From NCBI GenBank assembly GCA_001414345.1, contig LLCB01000126.1:62001-126000 (forward strand): a DNA stretch of 64,000 nt, written 5' to 3'. The stretch's first letter is position 1. Every line of letters starts with the position of its first letter. The DNA comes from Hymenoscyphus infarciens. Its lineage: Eukaryota > Ascomycota > Leotiomycetes > Helotiales > Helotiaceae. Under the pieces are notes generated by a model. The model was not told where the DNA came from. It did not search any database and saw only the letters and a list, made by a program, of their open reading frames with translations. Position numbers and translations under genes: made by a program. Positions 34,151-46,130 of this stretch are shown piece by piece.

Positions 34151-36844
34151 GGCGTGTGTAAGGAGTCGTGGGTGGTAGTGAGACTTCGAGTGACGAGGGG
34201 TGTTAATTTATTCTGTACTCTTAATTAACTTCGATTTATGGAACGCGAGCTGAAATACTGACGGTATCAGAACGATTCAATAGGGCAAAAGTGTTGGTCA
34301 CAAATTTCTGGATAGTACAGTTTAGTGTCTGGAAAAATAGCCTCAAACTTGAATACCACTTCCCTGTTAAATAATCCTTGCTCGGCTCGGAAGAAGACTT
34401 AGCTCAACATTTGTGATGACTTATCATCAAAAGGTCTCGTCGTATTGCCGTATCAAAAGAATTTATTTATGCGATATCAATCTTCTAGTTCAACTCTTCG
34501 GAAGAGGCAAAGCAGGTAGACACCCCAGCGGTTGGCCACACAGATGATCATGCCATGCATTAAGTTTGGGATTCACCGTTGAAATATTGAGCCTCCATGA
34601 TCGACACTCCAGAACCCAACCGTAAGAAAATCGAACAACCCGAGGATCATGCAATCGAAGCAAGTTTGCAGAATCCTACAGGAAGAGGTATGGTGTGGTG
34701 GATGTGATGACAAATTTGAAAACAAGGTATACATACATACTTCCAACAAGCAAACAGTCGTAGTTGAGACGGATCTTCAAAGGAGTACTATCAGCCTGCC
34801 ACCCATTTATTTAGAAGATCTGCAGATAAATCTAGTGGAAATTTAAAACGATGCCTAGGTGTTAAGCGAAGTGGTGTGGTACACACCTGTGGTACCACAT
34901 CGACACCGCACCAATCCGGCAGCCAAACTGCCAGCACGGTAATTAAAATGATCTGCATCGCTGGCATGTACATATGGATAAACTCTCCTTCCTGCTCTAA
35001 ATGTTCGGGCTATAGATTGCCGGATCAAGCTCTGTGTCAGCATACTCGACTAGCGAGATTGAGACAAGTTTGATTGTAGTTTTAACGAGCTGTATGCTGA
35101 AAAATACAATATGTTGTGCCAATATAAAAAAAGTAAGCTCGTAAAGCAGCTATAAATGCCTCGAGCCTTGCCACCACAAATCCTCCCCATACGCGAGGCT
35201 GCAATACAAGCGCCGCAGGAACAGGAAGTGATGGGGGCGGCATAGTGCATAGCAGATCCTTCATACATCCGATGGAAGAGGACAGGTTAGCATTAAATAT
35301 CCCTCGCCAACAGGCAAAGACTTGAGTGTGAAAAGGACTCTGCTTTAGTTGGAAACCGCGTTGGAGAAAAAAACAGGTGAAAATGGTTGTGGGATGGAAA
35401 GGACAGGAGAGGTTCGGGTCCGGCAGTCTTAACAACGACCTGGTACGACTTTTCTGAAAATGGAAAGGATTCGGGAACTTAATCGAACAGCAGATTTAAG
35501 AGAAAAAGACGAATCAAGAAGTTTCTCGTTGCATGAGACGTTGGTTGGTGTTGCGAACGGAGAATAAAAAGAGATAATCAAGGCAACACATCTCATTCTC
35601 CCATCATTGTTTTTATCCAACCACACCAATAATAGGACGATGAAACATGAAACGAATATAGATCCTCGAGATCAGTCAGCCCTTCCACAACGATCACCGA
35701 TCTCGTACCGGAAGACAACCCGGTAAGCGCAGGTAGGGCAAAACACGAAATGCAGAGTAAATCACGAGTGACAAAGGGAACGAAGAACAGGTCCCAGAAC
35801 TGGGTAGAAATGAGAAACCGACCAATCTCAATACCAACCGTGTCTCGGTCCCATGCCGCTGGTATTGCAACTAAAGTAGGTGACATCTGGATAATTTCAA
35901 TTTGGCGGTGCGTGGGGTTGCTACCATCATCTTACCAAGGGCAGTCCCAGCCAGAGAACCTAATTGGGACATTGCCGCAGTTGAGTTGTCTGGTGGTACT
36001 GTACATGTAACCATCTCAGATGCAAGGATTGAATAATGGGAAACTAACACCCGACAAACTTTAGCCTCGACGGGACTCAGTGAGTTTGCATGTGGTTCCA
36101 GACGGCCTGATTCAGAGTTGAACGATTTTGTATGTAATCTTGCGAGCCGTTCCGCAAGAACAAGATACACATGTGTGGTCGTTGTTGGTAACTGGTATCG
36201 TGACCACGAATGATGTTCTGAAGAGTGACATTCTTGGACCCGAACGAGTTCATGAACAGTGAGGAGCTTGGGGAAACGAATGTTGACGATCATACTTGTA
36301 CAAGGCTGTGACAGAGGCTGGGGAAAGAGTGGTGTTGTGTTCAATTTCGATGAGAAATGGGAAGTCGCAATCATTTGTGGACCAACCCCTGAAGCCTCCA
36401 CTTCCCGACCCAAATCCCGCAGCCAACCGAAGCCGCGTTTGCGGGGGGGCGGGGGCCAACTACGTTCCACTGATAAGTCCCTGAATCCACAATTGCTGTT
36501 CCTGTTCCTCTCCCGAGGTTCGCGAGAAGGTCATCCACCCGGCTTATAGAAGGAGGATGATTGTCGGGAAAACTAGTAATTGTATTGTCACTTGTACGAG
36601 TAATGCCGACTGCTCTTGACAGTTTCGGGACCCGGATTGTGTTACTAATATTGCTGCACTGACAGGACTGACCAGTCCAGTGCGGAAAAGTTTGCTGTCA
36701 AAGTGGGAGAAGAGGCGCGTTTCGTGTGGTACTACCCCAACTCAATCCTACATGTCCTTATTATTAGGGTTGTCATGTCAGGCGGAGGAGCCAGCCCCAT
36801 GGCAGTAAGTACGAGAAGAGTCGGGAAGATTAGAGGCATAGCCC

Positions 36845-36881
36845 AATGCTGATGCTGATGCTGATGCTGATGCTGATGCTC
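36845..36881. repeat. Hexanucleotide microsatellite (GATGCT)n
   Basis: Six uninterrupted copies of a 6-nt unit lie in non-coding sequence, a likely polymorphic marker. Confidence 0.85.
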
Positions 36882-37234
36882 GCTTCTGAAGGGTGTCACT
36901 AGACAACGCAAATACGAAAGGTTGACCATGGAGCTGAGAGCTAGAAAGCCCATTGGGCGGCAAAAAGGCACCCGCGGCGCAAGCGTGGATTTGTAGACAG
37001 GTGGTCGCATAAATAAAGACAGATGGTCGCATAAGGTAGCCAGCAGTCCAGCAGTGACGAGGTAAGCTGCGGAGAGATTGCATGCTGACCTCTTGAGGAT
37101 TCGAGGAATCATAACCCGTGGATAAGGATTTGACATGATGGACAGGTGGAAATTCGGAATAGGTAGGTTCCATAGGTAAGCCATGGTTACACCACGAAAA
37201 GAGGGTTGAGGTCTAGAACTGGCAACACACGCAA

Positions 37235-37263
37235 CAATACGAAAATACGAAAATACGAAAAAT
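37235..37263. repeat. Octanucleotide repeat (ACGAAAAT)n
   Basis: Three copies of ACGAAAAT, the last incomplete, in the same gene-free stretch. Confidence 0.7.
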
Positions 37264-37464
37264 CAGAGGGTTCGCCGTGCCTCGTATCTCTCTGCAAAAA
37301 GATGAAGTGAATGCCCTCTTGAATAGAAGACGATATCCAAAGTATCCTATCCTACGTTACATGGGACTGATAGCAGACCATCATGCCGCAAGCCATACAA
37401 GCAACAAACCACTGGGATGGGAGAGTAGAAGAGGAAAAGGGAGCGTTGATTCGGTGTTGAGGCC

Positions 37465-37531
37465 TTGAGGGGGGTGAAGGGGTGAAGAGGTGAAGGGGGT
37501 GAAGGGGGTGAAGGGGTGAAGGAGTGAACCT
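37465..37531. repeat. G-rich minisatellite, GGGGTGAAGG units
   Basis: About seven units of 8-10 nt (GGGGTGAA, AGAGGTGAA and variants) form a purine-only strand with repeated G runs, which could adopt a quadruplex. No link to a gene is visible. Confidence 0.75.
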
Positions 37532-38497
37532 AAGGCAGGAAAGGAAGGCTCAGCAGGGGGGAGGTAAGAGGTGCGGAGTCTAGCCATTCACAGCCTAGAC
37601 TTGACAGATTTTAGTGGCTCCCACGACAGGGGCCCGGCAAGACCCCGAGCATTCAATGCGGAGAAGTTCCAAGAAGGGCCGTTTTATGTTGGTGGCTTGC
37701 GCTTGACTGCCCTCCACTCGACGGCACTGCGAGGCGAGGCGAGGGTATTTAATTGCCTGTAGACCGCACCGACATTTCACAGCCAAACCACCCATGCTTG
37801 CACCTGACAGACAATACCAGGGTTTACAGGGGGAGAGTAGAGGGGAGAGTAGAGGCGGGGGAGGTTGAGTGGAGGCACTGGGGCGAACCGTTATCGAAGC
37901 CGTCGGGTGAGGCTTGGGCTCAACCTGGCTTGAGCTCCTTCATCCCTTGCTAATCTGCTACGGAGGACCGTTAACCTAACCACTTCCATCCAATTTGACT
38001 TGGCCCTAGCCTAGCCGAGTTGCAGTAGCCAGTAGATAATTGCTGCAGCTATCGTATCCTACTTCACCTACCCTGCCCTGCCTCTTTTTCTTCTCCTCCT
38101 CGTATATAGAGTTGGGCAGGTCCCCTCGCGCCGCTGTGCTCGGCTCTATTCTGATCAAGTGTTGGTTTGTTTTGGTTGATCGAACGAAGCAACGCTGAGC
38201 CTGGAATGTTTTGCACCTATTCCTATTAATCTGGCTCTGCCTCCCCTCGCTGCCACATTCACCCGACCAACATTCATTCATTCGCTCTTGCGCCACCTGA
38301 TTCAGTGAGAGCCTCCCGTGGCGGTGATTCGATTCGTTAAATCGGTCGAAAGGTGCCTTCCGATCCTACCTACAAAAGCGGCAACCCCCAACGCGCTTTC
38401 CTCTCTCTTAAGGTCAACTCCTCAACCTTTTGGAGAAATCGCAACTCGGAGCTCTCTCTCCCAATATCCCAATATTTGCTAAACGCCAAATTTCAAG

Positions 38498-40250
38498 ATG
38501 GATCCTGAGCAATCTGCACCGGCTACGGCCCAATCCGTAACTCACGATGTCAAGAGCCCCGCAAGTCACCACACCGACCCTGCGTCCTCATATGCCGATG
38601 CGGGTGAGAACTATGTCCCGGAAGTTCGACCAACTGGATGGAAATGGCGTGAGTTTAGGATTGCCAAGTTCTCTTTGGGATGGTACGCTTCTCCACGAAT
38701 TCAACTCCTTATGGTCTCATTCGTCTGCTTTTTGTGTCCTGGAATGTTCAACGCCTTGAGTGGACTGGGTGGTGGTGGTAAATCCGATGCGACTCTTGCC
38801 GATAACATGGTACGTCCTCACCTCACTCGTGATGATGGAAAAAGTCGTTTTATGTACCATAAAAACGAATACTAACTTCCACTTACAGAACATTGCCCTC
38901 TACTCGACATTCGCAGTCTTTGCCTTTTTTGGTGGTACGGTCGTCAACAAGCTAGGTGTCAAGGCAACTTTGAGCTTTGGTGGAATTGGATACTGTATTT
39001 ACGCTCTCAGCCTGCTACTTTCCGAGCACTTTTCCGTCGGAGGTTTCAACATTTTTGCTGGAGCTTTCCTCGGTGTCTGCGCTGGTTTGCTATGGACGGC
39101 CCAGGGAACCATCATGATCTCTTACCCAGTTGAGGCCGACAAGGGGAAATACTTTGCCATCTTCTGGTCCATTTTCAATCTCGGTGCCGTATTGGGCAAT
39201 TTGGTAAGTCTTTCCTCCCGGTTGTGGTTATTCAAAGCTCTCCTTGCCATGTCCGATTCTAACCTCTTCTCAGATCCCATTGGGTGAGTCGTTCAACAGC
39301 AAGAAGAATGAGACGGTTTCCGACGGAACCTACATCGCCTTTATCATTCTCATGTTCTGTGGTTCGCTCATTGCTTTGCTTCTTTGCAACGCCAAGGATG
39401 TTATTCGCAAGGATGGCACCAAGGTTGTGTTGATGAAGCATCCTAGTTGGACATCCGAGATCATTGGTCTCTGGGAAACCCTCACATACGAACCTATGGT
39501 TGTTCTTCTGTTCCCCATGTTCTGGTCCTCCAATTGGTTCGTCACATATCAAGCAAACGGTGTAAATGCCGCCTACTTCACCACCAGAACCAAGGCTCTC
39601 AACAATCTCCTCTACTATCTTGCACAGATCATCGGTGCATTGGCATTCGGATACGCCATGGATATCCAAGCTTTCAGACGTTCCGTCCGAGCCAAGGCCT
39701 CGTTGGCTTTCCTTATGGTGCTCACCATGGTTATTTGGGGTGGCGGATACAAATTCGCTCAACGATACAACCGAGATGATGTGAATGTCAAGCTTCACCC
39801 AGACCGTGTTTTCATGGATTGGTCGACACCTGGATACGTCGGACCTATGTTCCTTTACTTCTTCTATGGATTCTACGATGCTGTCTGGCAAGCTGCCGTC
39901 TACTGGTATGTTGCCTTCTCCCTCTTTCTCAAAATCACTACTAACAATTTAATAGGTACATGGGGTCCCTCTCCAACTCCGGTCGTCGTTCCGCCAACTA
40001 CGTCGGGTTCTACAAGGGAATCCAATCAGCCGGTGCCGCAGTGATGTGGAGTTTGGACAGCAACAAGCTCGAGTACATCAAGGAGTTCGCATCCAACTGG
40101 GCTCTCCTTTCCGGCTCCTTGGTCATTGCAGCACCCATCATCTGGTTGAGAATCAAGGATCACGTCTCAGTCGAGGAGGATATCGCCAACACCGATGCCG
40201 TCATCGCTGATGTTGTTCCAGTCACACATCCTGAAAAGGCAGTTGTCTGA
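38498..40250 (+). CDS. UNC93-like / DUF895 membrane protein
   Basis: Four exons (38498-38809, 38889-39203, 39274-39905, 39956-40250; introns 79, 70 and 50 nt) encode 517 residues. After a hydrophilic N-terminus (MDPEQSAPATAQSV) come about eleven hydrophobic helices, including RIQLLMVSFVCFLCPGMFNA, ALYSTFAVFAFFGGT and YPVEADKGKYFAIFWSIFNLGAVLGN. This pattern matches the fungal UNC93-like (S. pombe C922.05c type) branch of the major facilitator superfamily. The animal relatives regulate ion channels or receptor trafficking; the fungal function is unproven and substrates are unknown. The protein is likely in the plasma or endomembranes. The ATG follows a long pyrimidine-rich leader. Length and helices look complete. 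Confidence 0.88.
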
Positions 40251-41181
40251 TTGGATTTTCTTCTCTTCCCTCTTTTACCGTGCCCGACTAGCTCCATTTG
40301 TTACATTTCGGAATGAATTTGTGGGTTGGGTGGTTTGCCTATTTTTTCCTTCCAAGTTAGTGTTCACATGGGATGGGCATTATGCATAAGGGTGCGGGGA
40401 TATACCACGAGAGTTTTTTTGTAGTTTCCTGAGAATTTGAGAAATACGAAAAATTACGAATGCACGCGCGTTGATGTCCTTTTATTTATCACGGTACATA
40501 TCTTACTATGGCATAATTTACTGCGCTTTTCTTTATTATCTTGTCTCACTTGTTGGCTTTCCAAGTCTCTACCGGATTCTGTTCATCTGATAGATCCTAC
40601 ACTTAGCCTCATGGCCACTTGTGCCGTCGCTAATTCCTTCTACAAAACTACTCACCCACACATGCGGATATATTACCCACATCGCAATTTCACACATAAT
40701 CTTATCTCGTCTAACGGTTCCCTTCTCGCTTGCTCTATCCATCCACCCCTTGGCGCAAGAACAATCTTCATCTAAAGCTTTTTACCTGAAGGTCTGGGAT
40801 AATTAGAGCAAGTGAAGAAAGTGACTTGAGAGGTTGGAATCGATGACTTAACTTGAGTGTTCTTCTGGTAAGATAGATCCTAGTAGGCTGATGTATCTTT
40901 CCCGTATCAAAGTGCAGATGGCAATTTCCTGTTTATTCTTGTCTCTCTTCTATTAAATCCCCTCCTGGGCTTTTGCTCCATTGAATAAATGGCTTTTAAG
41001 CAAGCCTATGATCCCCTCTCTCCAAGTCTTCAGGGCCTTCCTTCCCTATTCCACTATCAACCTACTTCGACCATCCAGCCCCCATACCGGCGACCTACTT
41101 TCATCGCTTCTACAGCTTCCATCCTATATACCCTCGTCATTTTCGCTCCTATCTCATCAATCCTCAAATCTCTCCCCCCCG
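40251..41181. other. Convergent spacer after UNC93-like gene
   Basis: Contains the 3' UTR of the UNC93-like gene and a spacer to the stop of a possible small minus-strand gene. Plus-strand frames at 40437-40775 and 40989-41285 have no domain and are not called. Confidence 0.45.
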
Positions 41182-41421
41182 TCAGAATCTATATCCACCA
41201 TCATACATCCATCTGGCATTGTAATCCCACATCCGAATCATGGTTCCCTCTCCACCGCCGAGCAGGACCCAACCCAGAATTGTGAGGAGAGAAAAGGTGG
41301 TCGTGAAGAAGAGGGCTAGAAGGAGGTAGGCGCCGTGGAGCTTCTGGGCGTCGTATTGGGAGTGGTCTACTGCTTGTTGGAACTCTTGTGGTGTGTGTTG
41401 GAGATTGGGGAAGGGTGGCAT
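41182..41421 (-). CDS. Possible small single-pass membrane protein
   Basis: A 79-residue frame starts at an ATG (MPPFPNLQHTPQEFQQ), with a helical polar segment, one strongly hydrophobic helix (YLLLALFFTTTFSLLTILGW, about residues 32-51) and a short aromatic tail (MWDYNARWMYDGGYRF). The layout of soluble helix, membrane helix and tail is like small mitochondrial or ER membrane proteins, and the third-position usage looks coding. The opposite strand is also open over the same span, so confidence is limited. I do not recognise a family. Confidence 0.45.
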   Translation of the reverse strand: MPPFPNLQHTPQEFQQAVDHSQYDAQKLHGAYLLLALFFTTTFSLLTILGWVLLGGGEGTMIRMWDYNARWMYDGGYRF

Positions 41422-42385
41422 TTTTGGGAAGTTTGATTTTTTGCGGGATTTTGAGAGGGTGATTGGATGAAAAGTAGAGGGGGGTTTTTGGTGGGTTTTT
41501 TTTTCGAATCTGAGGGTTTATATTCGATGGTTTTTGGATGTTGGGATGCTTAGGTGAGGGTATTTGTGTGTTTTCTTGGTTTGAGGGGTATAAATGAGGA
41601 TTGTTTTTTGTACGTCTTGTCACTTGAGGGTGTGAATAAATACTCTGGTGAGAAATGGATGAGGTGAGGTGGTTATGAGTGTTTAGACTGCAATTGTACT
41701 CCTATGTTTCTTATTCATGGTCCGTTTTTGATGACTCCTCAGGCTTGCGTTCTGTTGTTGTGACCTATTTTTAGCAAACATGATTTTGATACTTGAAAAG
41801 GGTGGATTGGGTACGCTGGACAAAGAGGAGATGGGATATTGTTGGTGAGACGGGAACTTGGGCCACTAGGTGGTGGAGAACTAAACGGGGTGGAGAAATG
41901 AGGGGTTTGGATAATGAAAGGTTCTTTGCCAGTGCTTTGTATTGGAAAGAACATTGCCATTGTGTGATTCGTGACACTGTGGTTGAGATCAAGCAGGGAG
42001 AGTGGGTCTAAAATTAGAGGACTTATTGAAGAATGTCTGTGTAGAAAAACAAGAAGTTCCTTCTTCACCATTTTCTCAAGTTCAAAATTGTTTCAAAACA
42101 AAACACTCAAGAGCTCCTCCCCCTTTCATATCAAAGACCAATCCACCTCCAAGCGAATGACACAAATCCCGAAGTTTGGCCGACTGGCAAGACGTCAGCC
42201 ACTTGGAGCTTGAGCTTCACCACTTCAAGACAACACAGTTCTCCCTGCACAACCTCAGCAGCTCCCAAACAAACAACAAGCCTCACACTTACTACCCCAA
42301 TTGCCAAAGAACACCCCCTCCCTCATCGCACATCGTATTCTCCCCAGTCAAACCAGCAGAAGGGGCACAGCCCAGACCACCAACC
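41422..42385. other. Divergent promoter region
   Basis: About 960 nt lie between the putative small minus-strand gene and END3 on the plus strand. The last 250 nt are C/A-rich with CAACC runs, consistent with the END3 leader. No other gene is seen. Confidence 0.45.
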
Positions 42386-43737
42386 ATGGCGCCCAAAACC
42401 ATCGAACAGGCCGAAATCGAGAAATACTGGGAAATCTTCGCCTCCCTCAGCAATGGAGGAACCCATCTCACAGGCTCCCAAGCAGCACCGGTCCTGAAGA
42501 ACAGTCAATTGAGAGACGATCAACTAGAGCGGATCTGGGACCTGGCGGATGTGGATAATGATGGGAATCTGGATTTCGAGGAGTTTTGTGTGGCTATGAG
42601 ACTTATTTTTGATTTGGTTAATGGGGTATGTTCTGATTCTGGTCTGCGGGGCAGGCGATTGAGAGTTGGGGACAAGGCTGACGATTTACTTCTTGTGATA
42701 GGAATATGCGGATGTACCTGCTGTACTGCCGGATTGGTTGGTTCCGGAATCGAAGGCGCATTTGGTGCAGGCAAATAGGGCGTTGACGGGAAGACAGGTT
42801 CAATTTGAGCAGGTGGAGGATGATGATGATTCTCCGGGGTTGAAGGATGGCTTCGATTGGTACATGAGTCCGGCGGATAAGGCGAAATACGATGAGATAT
42901 ATTCTGCGAATCGGGATGGACGGGGTGATATTACTTGTAAGCTTGCATATCTTCTCCTCTGAAACTTGCGCTGGACTCGTGCTAACGTTTGTTACAGTTG
43001 AATCTCTAGATTCCCTCTACTCCTCCCTCGACGTACCAGATACCGACGTCCGCAGCGCATGGAACCTCATAAACCCAAAACAATCACAAGCCATATCCAA
43101 AGACGCATGCCTCGCATTCCTCCATATCCTCAACAACAGACACGAAGGCTACCGAATCCCCCGAACAGTCCCTCCCTCTCTACGATCGAGTTTCGAGCGC
43201 AATCAAATCGATTACCAAGTCGACAACCAACGCACATCCTCCCCCGCACAAAAATGGGGCACACACGGTGGTGAAGATACGAGCTCGGGTAAAAAGGCGA
43301 AATTTGGAGAGACATACCTAAGTCGCATCGGCGTAGGCGGAAAGAGCAGTTACCGACCCGCAGGCACGGATTTCTCTAGTACGAAAACTACGGAGGATTG
43401 GGAGGAAGTTCGATTAAAGAAGCAGCTTGCAGAATTGGAGGCTAAGATTGAGAAGGTGGAGTCAGCGTCGGAAAAGAGACATGGTGGAAGGAGAGATACG
43501 AAGCCGGCGTTGGTGAAGAGGGAATTGGAACAGTTGCTCGATTATAAGAGGAAGGAATTGAGAGATCTGGAGACAGGAGAGGGAAGGAGTAAGGTTGGTG
43601 CGGGGTTGAAGGGGGTGAGTGATGAGATTGAGACTGTGAGGGAGCAGGTTGAGGGTTTGGAGACACATTTGAGGACGAGACAACAGGTTTTGGAGGAGTT
43701 GCAAAGGGAGATTGAGAATGAGAAGATGGGAAGATGA
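42386..43737 (+). CDS. Actin cytoskeleton-regulatory complex protein END3
   Basis: Three exons (42386-42625, 42702-42936, 42998-43737; introns 76 and 61 nt, the second with a GCTAAC branch point) encode 404 residues, the usual size for fungal END3 (SagA). EH domain 1 covers about residues 10-100 and contains a canonical EF-hand [12 protein letters not shown] at 55-66 after WDLA. EH domain 2 follows ([19 protein letters not shown] onward). The C-terminus is a coiled coil of charged heptads ([32 protein letters not shown]). END3 bridges Pan1 and Sla1 at cortical actin patches and is needed for clathrin-mediated endocytosis; EH domains bind NPF peptides of the partners. The PAN1 and SLA1 genes are not in this window. 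Confidence 0.93.
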
Positions 43738-44374
43738 TGAGGAACGGGGGTGTGTATGGTACATAGAAGGTTAATATATTACAAAATTGTACAACTGGTG
43801 GGCAAGTTGGCTGGCAACACTAGGAATTTTGGTTGAACATAGGTAAGAGAGAGGTTCGGGCGTTTATCTAAGTACACCGGCCTTCTTCTAGATTTGTAAG
43901 AGGGCGTACGCGCAGTATAGAATGCGGAACTATTTTTTAGCAGCATCGACTAGGTGCAGGCTAAACGACTAGGAGCCACCAATGAATCGATCTTCTGGTT
44001 TTTGACGTGAGGATACTTCTAAACATTTTTTTCCGTAGACACACACAAAGTTTACATAGCCAATTTCACCTTGAAAACAATACGGAGAATCGCAGTCCCC
44101 ATCAAATCAGCCTTGTGCCTGAAGCCTTGGGAGGCCATCCTCGAGCCCCACATCTTCGGCAGCCTTGCCTCGACCTCACCTCGACCATTCCAGGATATCA
44201 TCAGCTTCACCACGTCTTGTAAAGTTCCCTATTTTCAGGAATTTGGATTGCTGCTGGCTGTCTTCTGGCCCTGTTTTAATTTGCCTTTAATTCAAGATAC
44301 CAAAGGATCAGCAGCCTATTCACAGTTTCTTGGACCAAGAGCTTCCAGGTTTCCTCTGCATTAAGTCAGTCGTG
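43738..44374. other. Spacer between END3 and phosphatase-like gene
   Basis: About 640 nt in tandem orientation: END3 3' UTR, then the promoter of the next gene. A plus-strand frame continues upstream of the phosphatase ATG but lacks ATG codons of good context. Confidence 0.5.
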
Positions 44375-45509
44375 ATGTCGTCCACCATGGCAGTGAATAG
44401 AATAATCGATGCACGGAATCACCAGAGGCCCCAGAGGCTAGAAACATCTACCAGCTACCTTGCATCCAGCAACAACTACAATAGCCGCACCTACAACTCC
44501 AACACAACCACTGCGAGTCCAACACCGTTCATCCCCAAAGCACAAGCAGACATGTCTACCATCTCGCAAATACAAGGAGTTGAGCCTACAGGAAAACTGG
44601 ACTGGCGCGTAAGTGCTCTCTCCCTCCACTTAGGTGAACCTCGAACTCAACTAAAATGTTTGCTAGGCTCCCTCTCCTCCCCATATCAACGTACCCGCAG
44701 CCACCGAGGACACTCCGATTCGTATACCACAATACCACGGGAGACACAGCAGCGAGGAAGATAGGAAGATATTGAATCTTATTGCGAACAGTGTCTCTGC
44801 GCCTTCAGCAATAAACGCTTGGCAATACGAAAACCGAAGACGCGCACAGCCGATACTATCTTTCCTGCACCTTGGTCCTTCGGCCGCTGCCCGAGACATC
44901 AATTATGTACAATCCAACGGCATCACCATGCTGCTTGCCATCAGAAACAGCGCAACAGCACAAGCTCGCCTTTTGAGTGGGGAAAAGGTCGCAAACCAAC
45001 TTGGCATCCAAGCCGCTGCAATCGATCTTGATGGCATGCAAGACCTCATCAGTACTGGATTCCGGAACGCGATCCAGGTCATCAATGATCACCTAATCCA
45101 CATGCACAAACTCCAAGCAGCCGGCTTCTTACAACACCCTGGAAAAGTATTGGTATTCTGCGAATCCGGAAACGAGCGATCCGCTGCCGTTGTGGTTGCC
45201 TACATCATGTTCATGTACGGCATGGACTTCATCCCGGCCATCCAATACATACAAACTCAACGCTTTTGTGTAGCCTTCGATGACTCGCTCAAGGAACTCC
45301 TTCAAAGCTACGGGGATATTCTAAAGGCGCATGTCGAGGTCGCAAATGCAACCACGAGTGCTCTACCCACCAATACATTCCGACCAGCACCAAAACGAGG
45401 CCGCTCAGACTCTGTGGATGAATCGGGTATGGATATCGATGATCAAGATGACATTGAGAGATTTGGAAATCGGGCTGGATTTGCTCCTTTCCGTGATATC
45501 CAGTCATGA
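44375..45509 (+). CDS. Dual-specificity phosphatase-like protein, STYX-related
   Basis: Two exons (44375-44608 and 44667-45509, intron 58 nt) encode 358 residues from MSSTMAVNRIIDARN; a second ATG 12 nt downstream is an alternative start. Residues 1-110 are low-complexity. The catalytic-type fold follows (ILSFLHLGPSAAARDINYV, then GITMLLAIRN). The signature loop reads VLVF-C243-ESGNE-R249-S, so the Cys-x5-Arg motif is intact, but the usual His before Cys is Phe. Downstream AAVVVAYIMFMYGMDFIPA and IQTQRFCVAFDDSLKELLQSY closely follow the STYX/DUSP layout. True STYX pseudophosphatases lack the Cys, so this may be active. A basic KRGRSDS motif near residue 325 could be a nuclear signal. The in vivo substrate is unknown. 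Confidence 0.82.
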
Positions 45510-46130
45510 CCTCCAATCTTGGGATCGGGGCTACGACGGGGTATGAATCTGTGATCATGATCGTGTATGATAAACGATGGGAAGGATGCATTATATGGGA
45601 GGCGCAACTGAATTAGGGTCTTGAGCCAGGTGGTTTCACGTGGTTGGCTTTGTATTATGCATGGAAGGAAGGGAGGAACTCTGGAGGCTTTCTGCAAAGT
45701 AAGGATGGATGGCGTTAATTGAATACCCATGGCGTTTGGGACAGTTCATAACGGTAAACCCACTGGTAGCTGGTCTGAACTGCCAAGTTTGCGGGTATAG
45801 ACTTTTTTCTTTTGTAGGTAGTTGAATGGAACGAGGTCTTGATTTACTTGCATCATTGCCATATTTGTTAATATTACTTTCTCCCCTTCTTCTCCATCTC
45901 CCATCTTCCCATCCACCCTGGCCTGGCTAGAGCGAAAATTCGTGAAACCTTGAAGTTTAAGGATTAAGTAGAATAAGTGAAGCGGCACCAAATAGTAGAA
46001 ATGGTGCAGGGGTTCGCGTTGGCAACCACTCATTTTCCCCAACTCAATCACCCCCCCCCCCACAAATTCAATGACCCACTATTCTAGCGCAAATTAAGCA
46101 GAATCCAGACATCAAATCAGAAACCATCAA
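45510..46130. other. Last normal-GC spacer before the AT-rich block
   Basis: Holds the 3' flank of the phosphatase-like gene. A C run (about 12 nt near 46050) and short pyrimidine tracts are present. No gene is seen. The tRNA-like gene and the AT-rich block follow. Confidence 0.5.

Larger units (their letters stand above)
34151..38497. other. 4.3-kb stretch without a supportable gene
   Basis: Composition is near normal rather than RIP-like, but no frame shows domain motifs or plausible exon chains. The longest (a 199-codon minus-strand frame at 35871-36470) starts at GTG and has no coding character. It contains a GATGCT hexamer array, an ACGAAAAT array and a G-rich GGGGTGAAGG array (separate entries). 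The last 300 nt, pyrimidine-rich and ending in CAAATTTCAAG, look like the UNC93-like gene leader. A long promoter, non-coding RNA or species-specific gene is possible. Confidence 0.5.

Noticed and set aside
35871..36470. 199-codon minus-strand frame in the gene-poor stretch
   Set aside because: It begins at GTG rather than ATG, lacks any recognisable domain and shows random-looking composition. It could only be revived by transcript evidence.
39259..39891. 210-codon minus-strand frame
   Set aside because: It is wholly antisense to exon 3 of the UNC93-like gene, which has clear transmembrane helices and splice sites.
40989..41285. 98-codon plus-strand frame with an ATG
   Set aside because: It overlaps the antisense small membrane protein frame, which has a better helix and tail pattern. 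Neither is certain.
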